Shown: piece after piece, positions 15,194-21,310 of the stretch
Numbering within the stretch: the first letter of the stretch is position 1
How the letters are laid out: every line of letters starts with the position of its first letter
NCBI GenBank assembly: GCA_905214225.1
Contig: CAJMLL010000043.1
Coordinates: 1-21,310 of the forward strand
Origin: an uncultured bacterium
Lineage (GTDB): Bacteria; Bacillota; Clostridia; Peptostreptococcales; Anaerovoracaceae
Direction: 5' to 3'
DNA length: 21,310 bases
Notes under the pieces: model-generated
Seen by the model: only the letters and a program-made list of their open reading frames with translations
Told to the model about the DNA's origin: nothing
The model's database searches: none
Position numbers and translations under genes: made by a program

Positions 15194-15314
15194 CGATGAT
15201 TGTGATGTAAATTCAGTGGATGAACGGTTATTCCCGTTAAACTTAAGGAATATGCATTGGAGAATCTTCTGCCTGCAGCAGTCTCCCAGCCCTGTTATCT
15301 TCCCTGCAATCTCC

Positions 15315-15896
15315 TTATGCTTCCATCTCTGCGTTGATCAGATCTTCGCTTTCTTTCATGGCCTGAAGGGTTCTGTCCATGAGATCGTTCAGTTCCCAGC
15401 CGAGCATCTCTGCTCCCTGTTTAATCACATCTCTGGAACATCCTGCAGCGAAGTTCTTGCTTTTGAACTTCTTTTTCAGGGATTTCAGCTCCATGTCTTT
15501 GGTGCTCTTCGATGGGCGCATAAGAGCTGCAGCCCAGATGAGGCCGGTCAGTTCATCGACGGCGAAGAGAACTTTTTCCATCTCCCGCTCAGGCTTGGTG
15601 TCAACGGTCAGCCCGTATCCGTGGGAAACGATGGCGTGAATCATGTCCTCGGAAACTCCGGCTTCGCTAAGGATTTCCGGTGCCTTAATGCAGTGCTGCT
15701 CCGGATATTTTTCAAAGTCGATGTCGTGAAGCAGTCCGACGATTCCCCAGTATTCTTCTTCATCTTCATAACCAAGTTCTCTCGCGAACCAGCGCATGAC
15801 GGCTTCTACCGTCAGCCCATGCTGGATGTGGAACGGATCCTGGTTGTATTCTTTCAGCAGTTCAAGTGCGTCGTCTCTTGATATCGCAGACGTCAT
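15315..15896 (-). CDS. HD-domain phosphohydrolase
   Basis: This is a 193-residue HD-superfamily metal-dependent phosphohydrolase. From the ATG at 15896 (AAAGGGG seven bases upstream; an in-frame ATG at 15935 is less well placed) the metal ligands are H26, the H57-D58 pair in 'GIVGLLHDIDFEKYPEQH', probably H92 in 'IVSHGYG' and D114 in 'FAVDELTGLI'. This compact layout is shared with stand-alone HDIG proteins that hydrolyse nucleotides or act as uncharacterised phosphatases. No sensor or second domain is present. It has its own promoter (16027-16055) with a palindrome near the start site, a hairpin in the leader, and a terminator at 15143-15193. Precise substrate is unknown. Confidence 0.85.
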   Translation of the reverse strand: MTSAISRDDALELLKEYNQDPFHIQHGLTVEAVMRWFARELGYEDEEEYWGIVGLLHDIDFEKYPEQHCIKAPEILSEAGVSEDMIHAIVSHGYGLTVDTKPEREMEKVLFAVDELTGLIWAAALMRPSKSTKDMELKSLKKKFKSKNFAAGCSRDVIKQGAEMLGWELNDLMDRTLQAMKESEDLINAEMEA

Positions 15897-15952
15897 TCCT
15901 GTACCCCTTTCCATGGCCCGGCCTGAGCCTGCCATGCATTAAACAATATGCA

Positions 15953-15991
15953 GGGATTCTTTCACCGCCGTGCCGGGCGGAAAAGAATCCC
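15953..15991 (-). promoter_or_regulatory. Long hairpin in the leader of the HD-domain gene
   Basis: GGGATTCTTTCACCGCC (15953-15969) pairs with GGCGGAAAAGAATCCC (15976-15991), about 15 bp with a small interior irregularity and a 6-nt loop. It lies between the promoter and the start codon. No T-run follows on either strand, so it is more likely a leader structure than a terminator, though it could also be the 3' processing site of the peptidase gene upstream. Confidence 0.5.
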
Positions 15992-16004
15992 CTATCATGA
16001 AAAA

Positions 16005-16055
16005 TTTGCATGCAAAGTTGATTTACATTGTAATGCCTGCCAGATAAAATTGCAA
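16005..16055 (-). promoter_or_regulatory. Promoter of the HD-domain gene with a start-site palindrome
   Basis: On the minus strand a -35 TTGCAA (16055-16050) and a -10 TACAAT (16032-16027) are separated by 17 bp. The 12-bp perfect palindrome TTTGCATGCAAA (16005-16016) lies just past the expected start near 16020, a usual position for a repressor site. Confidence 0.6.
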
Positions 16056-16104
16056 GCTCTGTGTCTGTTTTCAGAAGGCGTGCAGAAAGCTGCGGCCTTG
16101 CTGA

Positions 16105-18228
16105 TTAAGCTTTGACGGCAAGCGTGCAGGATGGAATCCCGACTGCAGGAATCTGTGCTGCGACGGAATCTTCCTTCACCGTAATGGAATACTGCTTGTG
16201 AATCAGGCACTCGACCGGATCTTCTGTAGTAAGGACGACAGCCAGGCGGTGCCCGGCCGCAACGGTGTAGCGCTGGGCATTCAGGAAGATATGGTAGTCG
16301 TGGAATTCCCCTTCTTTCAGCTCGATGCTGCTCTGCGCGGTTCTCGGATCATAGCCGGAGTCCGGGTTGCAGAGGTCGATGTAGGAACGGGAAATCACCT
16401 TGTATTTTCTGTCCACTGTTCCGAACTTCACCTCGTCAAAATTATCCAGGCAGCCGCCATTTACCAGGGTACCACGGGATACGGTGACCAGCGGAATTTC
16501 ATTTCTTTCCGGATCGGTTGTCTGGATGCTGCTGAACGGCTCGTCGCTGATATCGCAGAGCAGAACGGTCATCTTTACATCATCCATGTGGGCGCAGTCT
16601 GTTCCGGTTTTCATGGTCAGCGTGTCCGCATCGTTGGCGTTTTCTCCGTGGAAGAAATGTTCTGCATCCCCACTGTGAAGGGCGGCACTGAACTGGACTT
16701 CCGTCGTTCCCTGAATGGTCAGATCGGATTTCAGCGGATCAGAAATCAGGCGCTTGTTCATATTGGAATTATGGAGGCTCATTCTTTCATCGTAGTTTTC
16801 CGCGGTGACGCTGGCTTTCTCCCAGTCTGTGTCGATTACCGCGTTTTGGCCGCTGATGCTCTCCAGCGTCACACTGCTTCCTGCATTCCAGCTTTCCGCC
16901 GTATGCCAGATTTCCTGATTCCGGTTGTCCTGAACCAGAACGTTCGGAAAGTCCTCGGCATTGTTTCCAACATCATACAGATAATGGGAATACCACTCGT
17001 TGCAGATGTCATCATAGGCCCTGCCCTTGATTCGGAATCCGTAACCCTTCAGCCCCATCGTCGGCGTCATGTGATAACCCTGATGAAGGACCAGTTTAGC
17101 AGTCTTCCCGGCTTTCTGGAAGGAACGCAGCATCATTTCAAACTGCTTGGTGGAGACGTTTTCATCGTTCAGACCGTGGATGATCAGTGCAGTGCAGCGG
17201 ATTTTATCCGCGTCCGTTGTGTAATTCCCGCCGCCCCAGAACGCTGGATCATAGTCGAAGCCGCAGCGGATCTGGTCCAGGCTCATCTGATAGTGGTATG
17301 CGGCGATTTTCTCCAGCTCTTCCGGATTTTTCTCCGGGTCGTTGTAATTACTGGAGCAGTAATATGCTAGGAAGCTGTTCAGAACCTCTTTCGGCCAGTA
17401 GCGCTGCGCGCCCTGCTGATTCTGCTGACTGTACCAGTCTGCAATTCCCGCCACCGGAACGATGGTCTTCAGTCCCGGCACGCCGGTTACCGCAACGGCA
17501 AAAGGCATGGTTCCGCCGTAGGATCTTCCGGTCATGGCCACATTTCCATTGGACCAGTCGGCGAGGACCTCCACGTCCGAATGTCTGCTTAAGTATGCCT
17601 TCCGGTCACCATGGAGCCATTCCACAACCGCTTTAAACGCTTGCTGTTCATATTTTGTCCCTACACATTCCAGACCGTCTGATCCCAGGGTGCCAAGACC
17701 TGAGCTCTCCACAACGGCGAATCCCCGGATCAGGTAATAGTCATACAGATCAATATTATCATAACAGTACTTTACGCCGCTGACGCTGCCCTTATCCTCG
17801 TAATACCAGTCGGAAGGGTCGGCCTGAAGAGAGGCTTCCAGGGTCGTGACCGCTGAAGATGCCTTACGCGGCGCAGGAGACTCAGAAAGCTGGCTCGTAT
17901 CAAACGGCGGCCAGACCTTATCCTGCACTTCTTTCATATGGTCGTAGGCATCTTCCTGAATGCCGGTCGTGTACGGCCGCGCCTCAAAGATCGTCCCCGC
18001 CTTATATTTTCCTTCCGCAGCGCTCCTCGGGATCTGCACAAAAGCCTTGACCAGGTCCCGCTTTCCGTCCCCGTCCAGGTCGTAATCCGTTTCTACATAA
18101 ACACAGCAGCGGACGATACTGCTGGTCTTCGGATCATAATCTTTTCCCGTCTTTCCATCCGTAAACGGAAATAGCGGCTGTGCCATACCGTCCTTGAAAA
18201 CAGGGACGCCAGTAAATTCTTCTTTCAT
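16105..18228 (-). CDS. pepX: Xaa-Pro dipeptidyl-peptidase (peptidase family S15)
   Basis: This is a serine peptidase that removes Xaa-Pro dipeptides from peptide N-termini in the cytoplasm, with an alpha/beta-hydrolase core. From the ATG at 18228 (AGAGG site upstream; an in-frame GTG at 18237 overlaps that site) the 707-residue protein has the nucleophile S236 in 'AMTGRSYGGT', the acid D355 in 'IIHGLNDENV' and H386 in 'LHQGYH'. 'YYLIRGFAVVESSGLGTLGS' and 'TKYEQQAFKAVVEWLHGDRKAY' are closely worded like lactic acid bacterial PepX. The C-terminal 250 residues fit the PepX_C beta-sandwich. There is no signal peptide. An insertion-like acidic stretch 'DLDGDGKRDLV' (about 51-60) looks like a calcium-binding loop. 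A CocE-type esterase is the alternative, but the match to PepX is better. It precedes the HD gene without an obvious own terminator. Confidence 0.85.
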   Translation of the reverse strand: MKEEFTGVPVFKDGMAQPLFPFTDGKTGKDYDPKTSSIVRCCVYVETDYDLDGDGKRDLVKAFVQIPRSAAEGKYKAGTIFEARPYTTGIQEDAYDHMKEVQDKVWPPFDTSQLSESPAPRKASSAVTTLEASLQADPSDWYYEDKGSVSGVKYCYDNIDLYDYYLIRGFAVVESSGLGTLGSDGLECVGTKYEQQAFKAVVEWLHGDRKAYLSRHSDVEVLADWSNGNVAMTGRSYGGTMPFAVAVTGVPGLKTIVPVAGIADWYSQQNQQGAQRYWPKEVLNSFLAYYCSSNYNDPEKNPEELEKIAAYHYQMSLDQIRCGFDYDPAFWGGGNYTTDADKIRCTALIIHGLNDENVSTKQFEMMLRSFQKAGKTAKLVLHQGYHMTPTMGLKGYGFRIKGRAYDDICNEWYSHYLYDVGNNAEDFPNVLVQDNRNQEIWHTAESWNAGSSVTLESISGQNAVIDTDWEKASVTAENYDERMSLHNSNMNKRLISDPLKSDLTIQGTTEVQFSAALHSGDAEHFFHGENANDADTLTMKTGTDCAHMDDVKMTVLLCDISDEPFSSIQTTDPERNEIPLVTVSRGTLVNGGCLDNFDEVKFGTVDRKYKVISRSYIDLCNPDSGYDPRTAQSSIELKEGEFHDYHIFLNAQRYTVAAGHRLAVVLTTEDPVECLIHKQYSITVKEDSVAAQIPAVGIPSCTLAVKA

Positions 18229-18403
18229 CTGTTTCACCTCTTCGTATCAAATTTTCGCCGGTCCGAGTTCGTTCACCCGCCAGCCCACTTCTTCATATGG
18301 TTTCATCTTAGCAGAATATGTATGTTATTTCAAACTATCAGAATAAAAAATAACTTTAACGGTTTAACGTACTGCATGGGAGAAGTGCGGGGGTAAAGAC
18401 GCT

Positions 18404-18432
18404 AAAACAGACCCGGAAAAGCTCCGGGTCTG
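18404..18432 (-). terminator. Terminator of the AGCS symporter gene
   Basis: CAGACCCGGA (18408-18417) pairs perfectly with TCCGGGTCTG (18423-18432) around a 5-nt loop; on the minus strand TTTT follows. It is 35 bp beyond the symporter stop. Confidence 0.85.
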
Positions 18433-18466
18433 CCTGTGTATGTGTGACTGAACTGTTAATCTTATT

Positions 18467-19897
18467 CTATGCAGTTTTATTCTGCTCCGACTTTCTTTTC
18501 TCTTTTTCCATTTTCTTCTTCAGCTTATAATCTGGATGCTGCGGAAGATAATGATTAAAGTAATCATCGTGGACCTTCTTGATGGTTCCCGTCAGGGCGA
18601 ACAGGGCCAGAATGTTCGGGATAACCATCATGGAATTGAAGCAGTCTGCCATATTCCAGACCAGATCTACCTGCGCCAGCGATCCCAGGAATACACAGAC
18701 CGCAACCAGGCATGCGTACGGTTTTACCGCCTTTGGTCCAAACAGGTATTTCACATTGGTCTGGCCAAAGAAGTACCAGCCAAGGACGGTAGAGAAAGCA
18801 AAGAAGAACATGCTGACAGCGATGAAGACGTTTCCGCCCTTTCCAAACAGTGTGGAATATGCGTACTGCGTCAGTTCCACGCCTGTCTTTCCTGTCGGAA
18901 TGACCTTGGTTGTGATAATAACCAGAGCCGTCATCGTGAGAATGACGAATGTATCGATGAATACGCCGATAATTGCAACGAATCCCTGCTGAACCGGATG
19001 GTCAACCTTAGCAACTGCGTGCGCGTGAGGCGTGGAGCCCATGCCGGCTTCATTCGAGAATAAGCCTCTTGCTACACCCTTTGTCAGCGCCAGGCGGAGT
19101 GTCGCGCCAGCTGCACCGCCGACGACGGCAGATGGATCGAATGCGCCGACGAAAATCGATTTAAAGGCATATGGAACATTTCTCCAGTTGTAAATAATTA
19201 CGATCAAAGAACCGATGATATAAAGTAATGCCATAAATGGAACGATTTTCTCTGTTACACTTGCGATTCTGGATATTCCACCGACAAATACGAACAGTGC
19301 AATTGCTGCAACGACCAGACCGACGATCCACTGTGGAATATGAAATGCTGTGTGGAACGCAACGGCAATGGAATTGGACTGTACCGCATTTCCCATGAAT
19401 CCAAGCGCCAGGGTAATCAGAACGGCGAATATTCCTGCCAGAGCTTTTCCGAATTTTCCCGTGAATGCTCCGCGAATATAGTAAACCGGACCTCCGGTAA
19501 CGGCTCCGTCCTTACCGGTTGTCTTGAACTTCTGTGCCATGGTTGCCTCTCCGAAGATTGTCGCCATGCCTAAGAATGCAGCGAGCCACATCCAGAAAAT
19601 TGCTCCCGGGCCGCCGATGGCCAGAGCGGTAGCCGCGCCGGCGATGTTTCCGGTACCCACCTGCGCGGCGATGGCAGTCGCCAGCGCCTGAAAGGATGAC
19701 ATTCCAGAATCGTCTGCTTTTCCCTTCTTACTGAACAGACCGCTGAACATGCTGTGCATTCCGCGGCCGAAGCCCCTGACCTGAATAAAATGCAGACGAA
19801 GAGTAAACCAGATTCCTCCGCCCAGCAGCATGACGATCAGAATGTAATCTGAAAGATAATGCTGCACCGTCAGCACAATCGAATTTAAAGTGCTCAT
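18467..19897 (-). CDS. Sodium:alanine (AGCS) symporter
   Basis: This is a member of the alanine/glycine:cation symporter family, importing alanine or glycine with Na+ (or H+) across the cytoplasmic membrane. From the ATG at 19897, which follows AAAGGAGGG, it has 476 residues, the normal size. Family motifs are plain: 'ATAIAAQVGTGNIAGAATAL' in the first part, 'TGGPVYYI', and 'GLFSNEAGMGSTPHAHA' in the middle. About ten to eleven membrane helices are expected and the protein ends in a Lys/Glu-rich tail (KLKKKMEKEKRKSEQNKTA). The longer open frame back to 19969 lacks a ribosome binding site and overlaps the promoter. The gene is monocistronic, with a promoter at 19934-19962 and a terminator at 18404-18432. 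Next to the PepX gene it suggests use of peptides and amino acids. Confidence 0.93.
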   Translation of the reverse strand: MSTLNSIVLTVQHYLSDYILIVMLLGGGIWFTLRLHFIQVRGFGRGMHSMFSGLFSKKGKADDSGMSSFQALATAIAAQVGTGNIAGAATALAIGGPGAIFWMWLAAFLGMATIFGEATMAQKFKTTGKDGAVTGGPVYYIRGAFTGKFGKALAGIFAVLITLALGFMGNAVQSNSIAVAFHTAFHIPQWIVGLVVAAIALFVFVGGISRIASVTEKIVPFMALLYIIGSLIVIIYNWRNVPYAFKSIFVGAFDPSAVVGGAAGATLRLALTKGVARGLFSNEAGMGSTPHAHAVAKVDHPVQQGFVAIIGVFIDTFVILTMTALVIITTKVIPTGKTGVELTQYAYSTLFGKGGNVFIAVSMFFFAFSTVLGWYFFGQTNVKYLFGPKAVKPYACLVAVCVFLGSLAQVDLVWNMADCFNSMMVIPNILALFALTGTIKKVHDDYFNHYLPQHPDYKLKKKMEKEKRKSEQNKTA

Positions 19898-19933
19898 ATA
19901 ACCCTCCTTTGATAATGAAATAACAATGTGCTG

Positions 19934-19962
19934 AGTATAACATTGATAATTCTTTATCACAA
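19934..19962 (-). promoter_or_regulatory. Promoter of the AGCS symporter gene
   Basis: On the minus strand TTGTGA (19962-19957) and TATACT (19939-19934) are 17 bp apart. Transcription would begin about 30 nt before the ATG. Confidence 0.6.
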
Positions 19963-20120
19963 TGGGCAATCATGATTATTAAATTAAATAGTAAGATTTT
20001 TGCATAAATTGTTAATAATCTGTGTGGTAAAGGCAAATAAAATCAAAAATATTTATCATATCAATACAATATGATTCCATATATATTTTTTCTATATTTT
20101 ACTCACGTATACAACTGAAA
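19963..20120. other. AT-rich gap between symporter promoter and next terminator
   Basis: This is strongly AT-rich with no open frame or structure I can support. Confidence 0.5.
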
Positions 20121-20150
20121 GAACAGCAGCCTTTCTTCCGACTGCTGTTC
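20121..20150 (-). terminator. Terminator of the small-gene operon
   Basis: GAACAGCAG (20121-20129) pairs with CTGCTGTTC (20142-20150). On the minus strand TTTC follows, a short T-run, so termination may be modest. Confidence 0.6.
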
Positions 20151-20219
20151 CACTATGAAAATATCTGATAGTCTTGTAACACTCTCACTTTGTCTTTTTT
20201 GAGGATTTCTTCACAGGTC

Positions 20220-20411
20220 CTATCCCAGGATCTCCCCGTCCAGCTTATTCCCGACATCTGCGTGATGCGCGGAAATCCACTTTTCAGAGACTTCTCTTCT
20301 GGAAATTTCCCCCTTATCATTTTTCAGCACCAGGACGGCATGCGGGCCGTCCGGCGGGCATTCTTCACAGCCGTAGTCGGCTTCTTCAATATCAATGATT
20401 TTGTATTTCAT
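20220..20411 (-). CDS. Small conserved-looking hypothetical protein
   Basis: This is a 63-residue soluble protein starting MKYKIIDIEEADYGCEECPP from the ATG at 20411, which follows AGAGGG. An upstream in-frame ATG (20483) lacks a comparable site. Two cysteines (CxxC in GCEEC) and a stretch 'PHAVLVLKNDKGEISRREV' are visible. The wording resembles small uncharacterised proteins of Bacillota, but I cannot name a family or function. It follows the next gene upstream by 47 nt and ends before a terminator. Confidence 0.7.
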   Translation of the reverse strand: MKYKIIDIEEADYGCEECPPDGPHAVLVLKNDKGEISRREVSEKWISAHHADVGNKLDGEILG

Positions 20412-20458
20412 GTTTTCCCTCTTTTCATCCCGGCAGCACGGCGGACATAGAATCAGCT

Positions 20459-20662
20459 CTATTCTTCTCTCCCGTCTCCGCAATCTCCTGTATTTTCAGC
20501 GTTTTGGTATCCGTTGAAGCTTCCGATGTTGATCCGGATTCCGCCGCCGCCCATGAGCAGCGCGCCTGCAAGTGCTCCGGCTAATACCAGAGAGACTCCG
20601 GTCAGGATTTTTTCTTTTTTCGTTGATCTCTGTGGTTCCTGTAAATTCTGTTCCATATCCAT
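20459..20662 (-). CDS. Small single-span membrane protein, hypothetical
   Basis: This is a 67-residue protein from the ATG at 20662 (AAAGGAAA upstream; a second ATG is at 20656). A basic N-terminal part (RSTKKEK) precedes one hydrophobic segment, 'ILTGVSLVLAGALAGALLMG' at about residues 19-38, then a glycine-rich and acidic tail. It could be a small anchored protein or a signal-peptide-like secreted peptide. No family is recognised. It is likely co-transcribed with the gene at 20220-20411. Confidence 0.6.
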   Translation of the reverse strand: MDMEQNLQEPQRSTKKEKILTGVSLVLAGALAGALLMGGGGIRINIGSFNGYQNAENTGDCGDGREE

Positions 20663-20910
20663 GAGGTTTCCTTTATTATGCATTCTGAGTTTCCGTCTTT
20701 TGCTGTGGAGCCAGCGGCATCGGCATGCTGTTTCAATATGATGAATACAGTATCCCGAAGTCAGCATAAGCAGCTGCGTGCGGTTCGTTCGCTGAAGTCA
20801 GCTTTCCGTCCTGTCGGCAGGTCATTACCCAGTCTCCGTATTACCTGTCACTTTAGTTCTGCCTTAATTCTGCCGACCATTTTAGTCATTGCCTCAGTCT
20901 GGCCGCTGTC
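20663..20910. other. About 250-bp gap downstream of tcdA without a gene
   Basis: No convincing open frame, terminator or repeat is visible. It separates tcdA from the two small genes. Confidence 0.4.
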
Positions 20911-21310
20911 TTAGTCCTGGCGTCCGCCTTTGATTCTTCCGGAAGGGTCGAACTGTGTCAGATCGCGGACAACTTCCGATGCGGCCATAATACCTGCTGC
21001 TGGCGGAACGAAAGCTGTGGAACCCGGAATATCCCGGCGCTCGGTGCACTTTCTTTTGGTTCCCGGCGGGCAGATGCAGTGGAACCTGCAGGAATTATCA
21101 TTGTCTTTCAGCGGGCGGATCGGCGGCTCTGTTGTAAAGACAACCTTCAGCTTTCTGACGCGCCGCTTCTTCATCTCCTTGCGCATGATTTTTGACAGTG
21201 GATCCATGCTTGTCTTATAGATATCGGTGATCTGGAGCTGAGACGGATCCACGCGGTTACCGCAGCCCATGCAGGAAATCACCGGGACACCGGCTTCCTT
21301 CGCTTTCATG
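20911..21310 (-). CDS. tcdA: tRNA threonylcarbamoyladenosine dehydratase, C-terminal part (partial)
   Basis: This is the C-terminal 133 or so residues of an E1/ThiF-like enzyme that uses ATP to cyclise t6A at position 37 of tRNA into ct6A (TcdA, also CsdL or YgdL). 'VPVISCMGCGNRVDPSQLQI', 'TDIYKTSMDPLSKIMRKEMKKR' and 'GSTAFVPPAAGIMAASEVVRDL' are closely worded like the family's C-terminal region. The ATP-binding N-terminal Rossmann part lies beyond the right edge. The stop TAA is at 20911-20913. Confidence 0.9.
   Translation of the reverse strand, partial: MKAKEAGVPVISCMGCGNRVDPSQLQITDIYKTSMDPLSKIMRKEMKKRRVRKLKVVFTTEPPIRPLKDNDNSCRFHCICPPGTKRKCTERRDIPGSTAFVPPAAGIMAASEVVRDLTQFDPSGRIKGGRQD

Noticed and set aside
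16198..17370. Long plus-strand open frame (390 codons) inside pepX
   Set aside because: It is antisense to a clearly conserved S15 peptidase with intact catalytic triad, has no ribosome binding site of note and no family resemblance.

Overview
The window looks like chromosomal DNA of a Bacillota bacterium, probably a gut-type member of Clostridia or Erysipelotrichia (class uncertain). The reasons are strong AGGAGG-type ribosome binding sites, sigma-A-like promoters, and the gene families present: a BceB-like FtsX permease, a YkvA/DUF1232 protein, a UMF1 transporter, a PepX-type S15 peptidase and an AGCS symporter. No rRNA, tRNA or CRISPR array was seen.

Bases 1-6340 form an AT-rich accessory island made of insertion-sequence fragments around one resistance-like module. 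IS256-family 5' ends in the same orientation lie at 1-438 and 5728-6013. Between them are a BceAB-like ABC transporter (ATPase 503-1261, permease 1422-3383, minus strand) and a plus-strand MerR-family regulator with C-terminal membrane segments (4291-4986). The transporter promoter (3437-3467) has the MerR hallmark, a 19-bp spacer filled by a dyad, which ties the regulator to the transporter. An internally deleted IS4-like element with long inverted repeats and a 7-bp target duplication (3584-4182) sits between them. Remnants of an IS21 istA (5374-5613) and an IS3 transposase (6016-6093), plus a 20-bp-periodic repeat (6237-6296), complete the debris. The island abuts a PLD-DEAD helicase gene (6293-8251) that has lost its 3' part.

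Bases 8300-21310 are GC-richer, more ordinary chromosome. A YkvA-like gene (plus) converges on a minus-strand operon: a zinc-dependent phospholipase-C-like gene broken by a small deletion (10557-11455), a small polytopic membrane protein and an AlkD-type DNA glycosylase, ending at a bidirectional terminator. Next is an operon with an intact paralogue of that phospholipase (13328-14194) overlapping a UMF1/Atg22-like transporter (11986-13362). After about 1 kb without convincing genes come an HD-domain hydrolase, an Xaa-Pro dipeptidyl-peptidase and a sodium:alanine-type symporter, each minus strand; the symporter has its own promoter and terminator. The right end holds two small hypothetical genes and the 3' part of tcdA (t6A37 cyclisation).

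The most interesting unit is the proposed one-component system: a membrane-embedded MerR activator driving a BceAB-like transporter without a BceRS pair. The MerR gene may be frameshifted near its 3' end.
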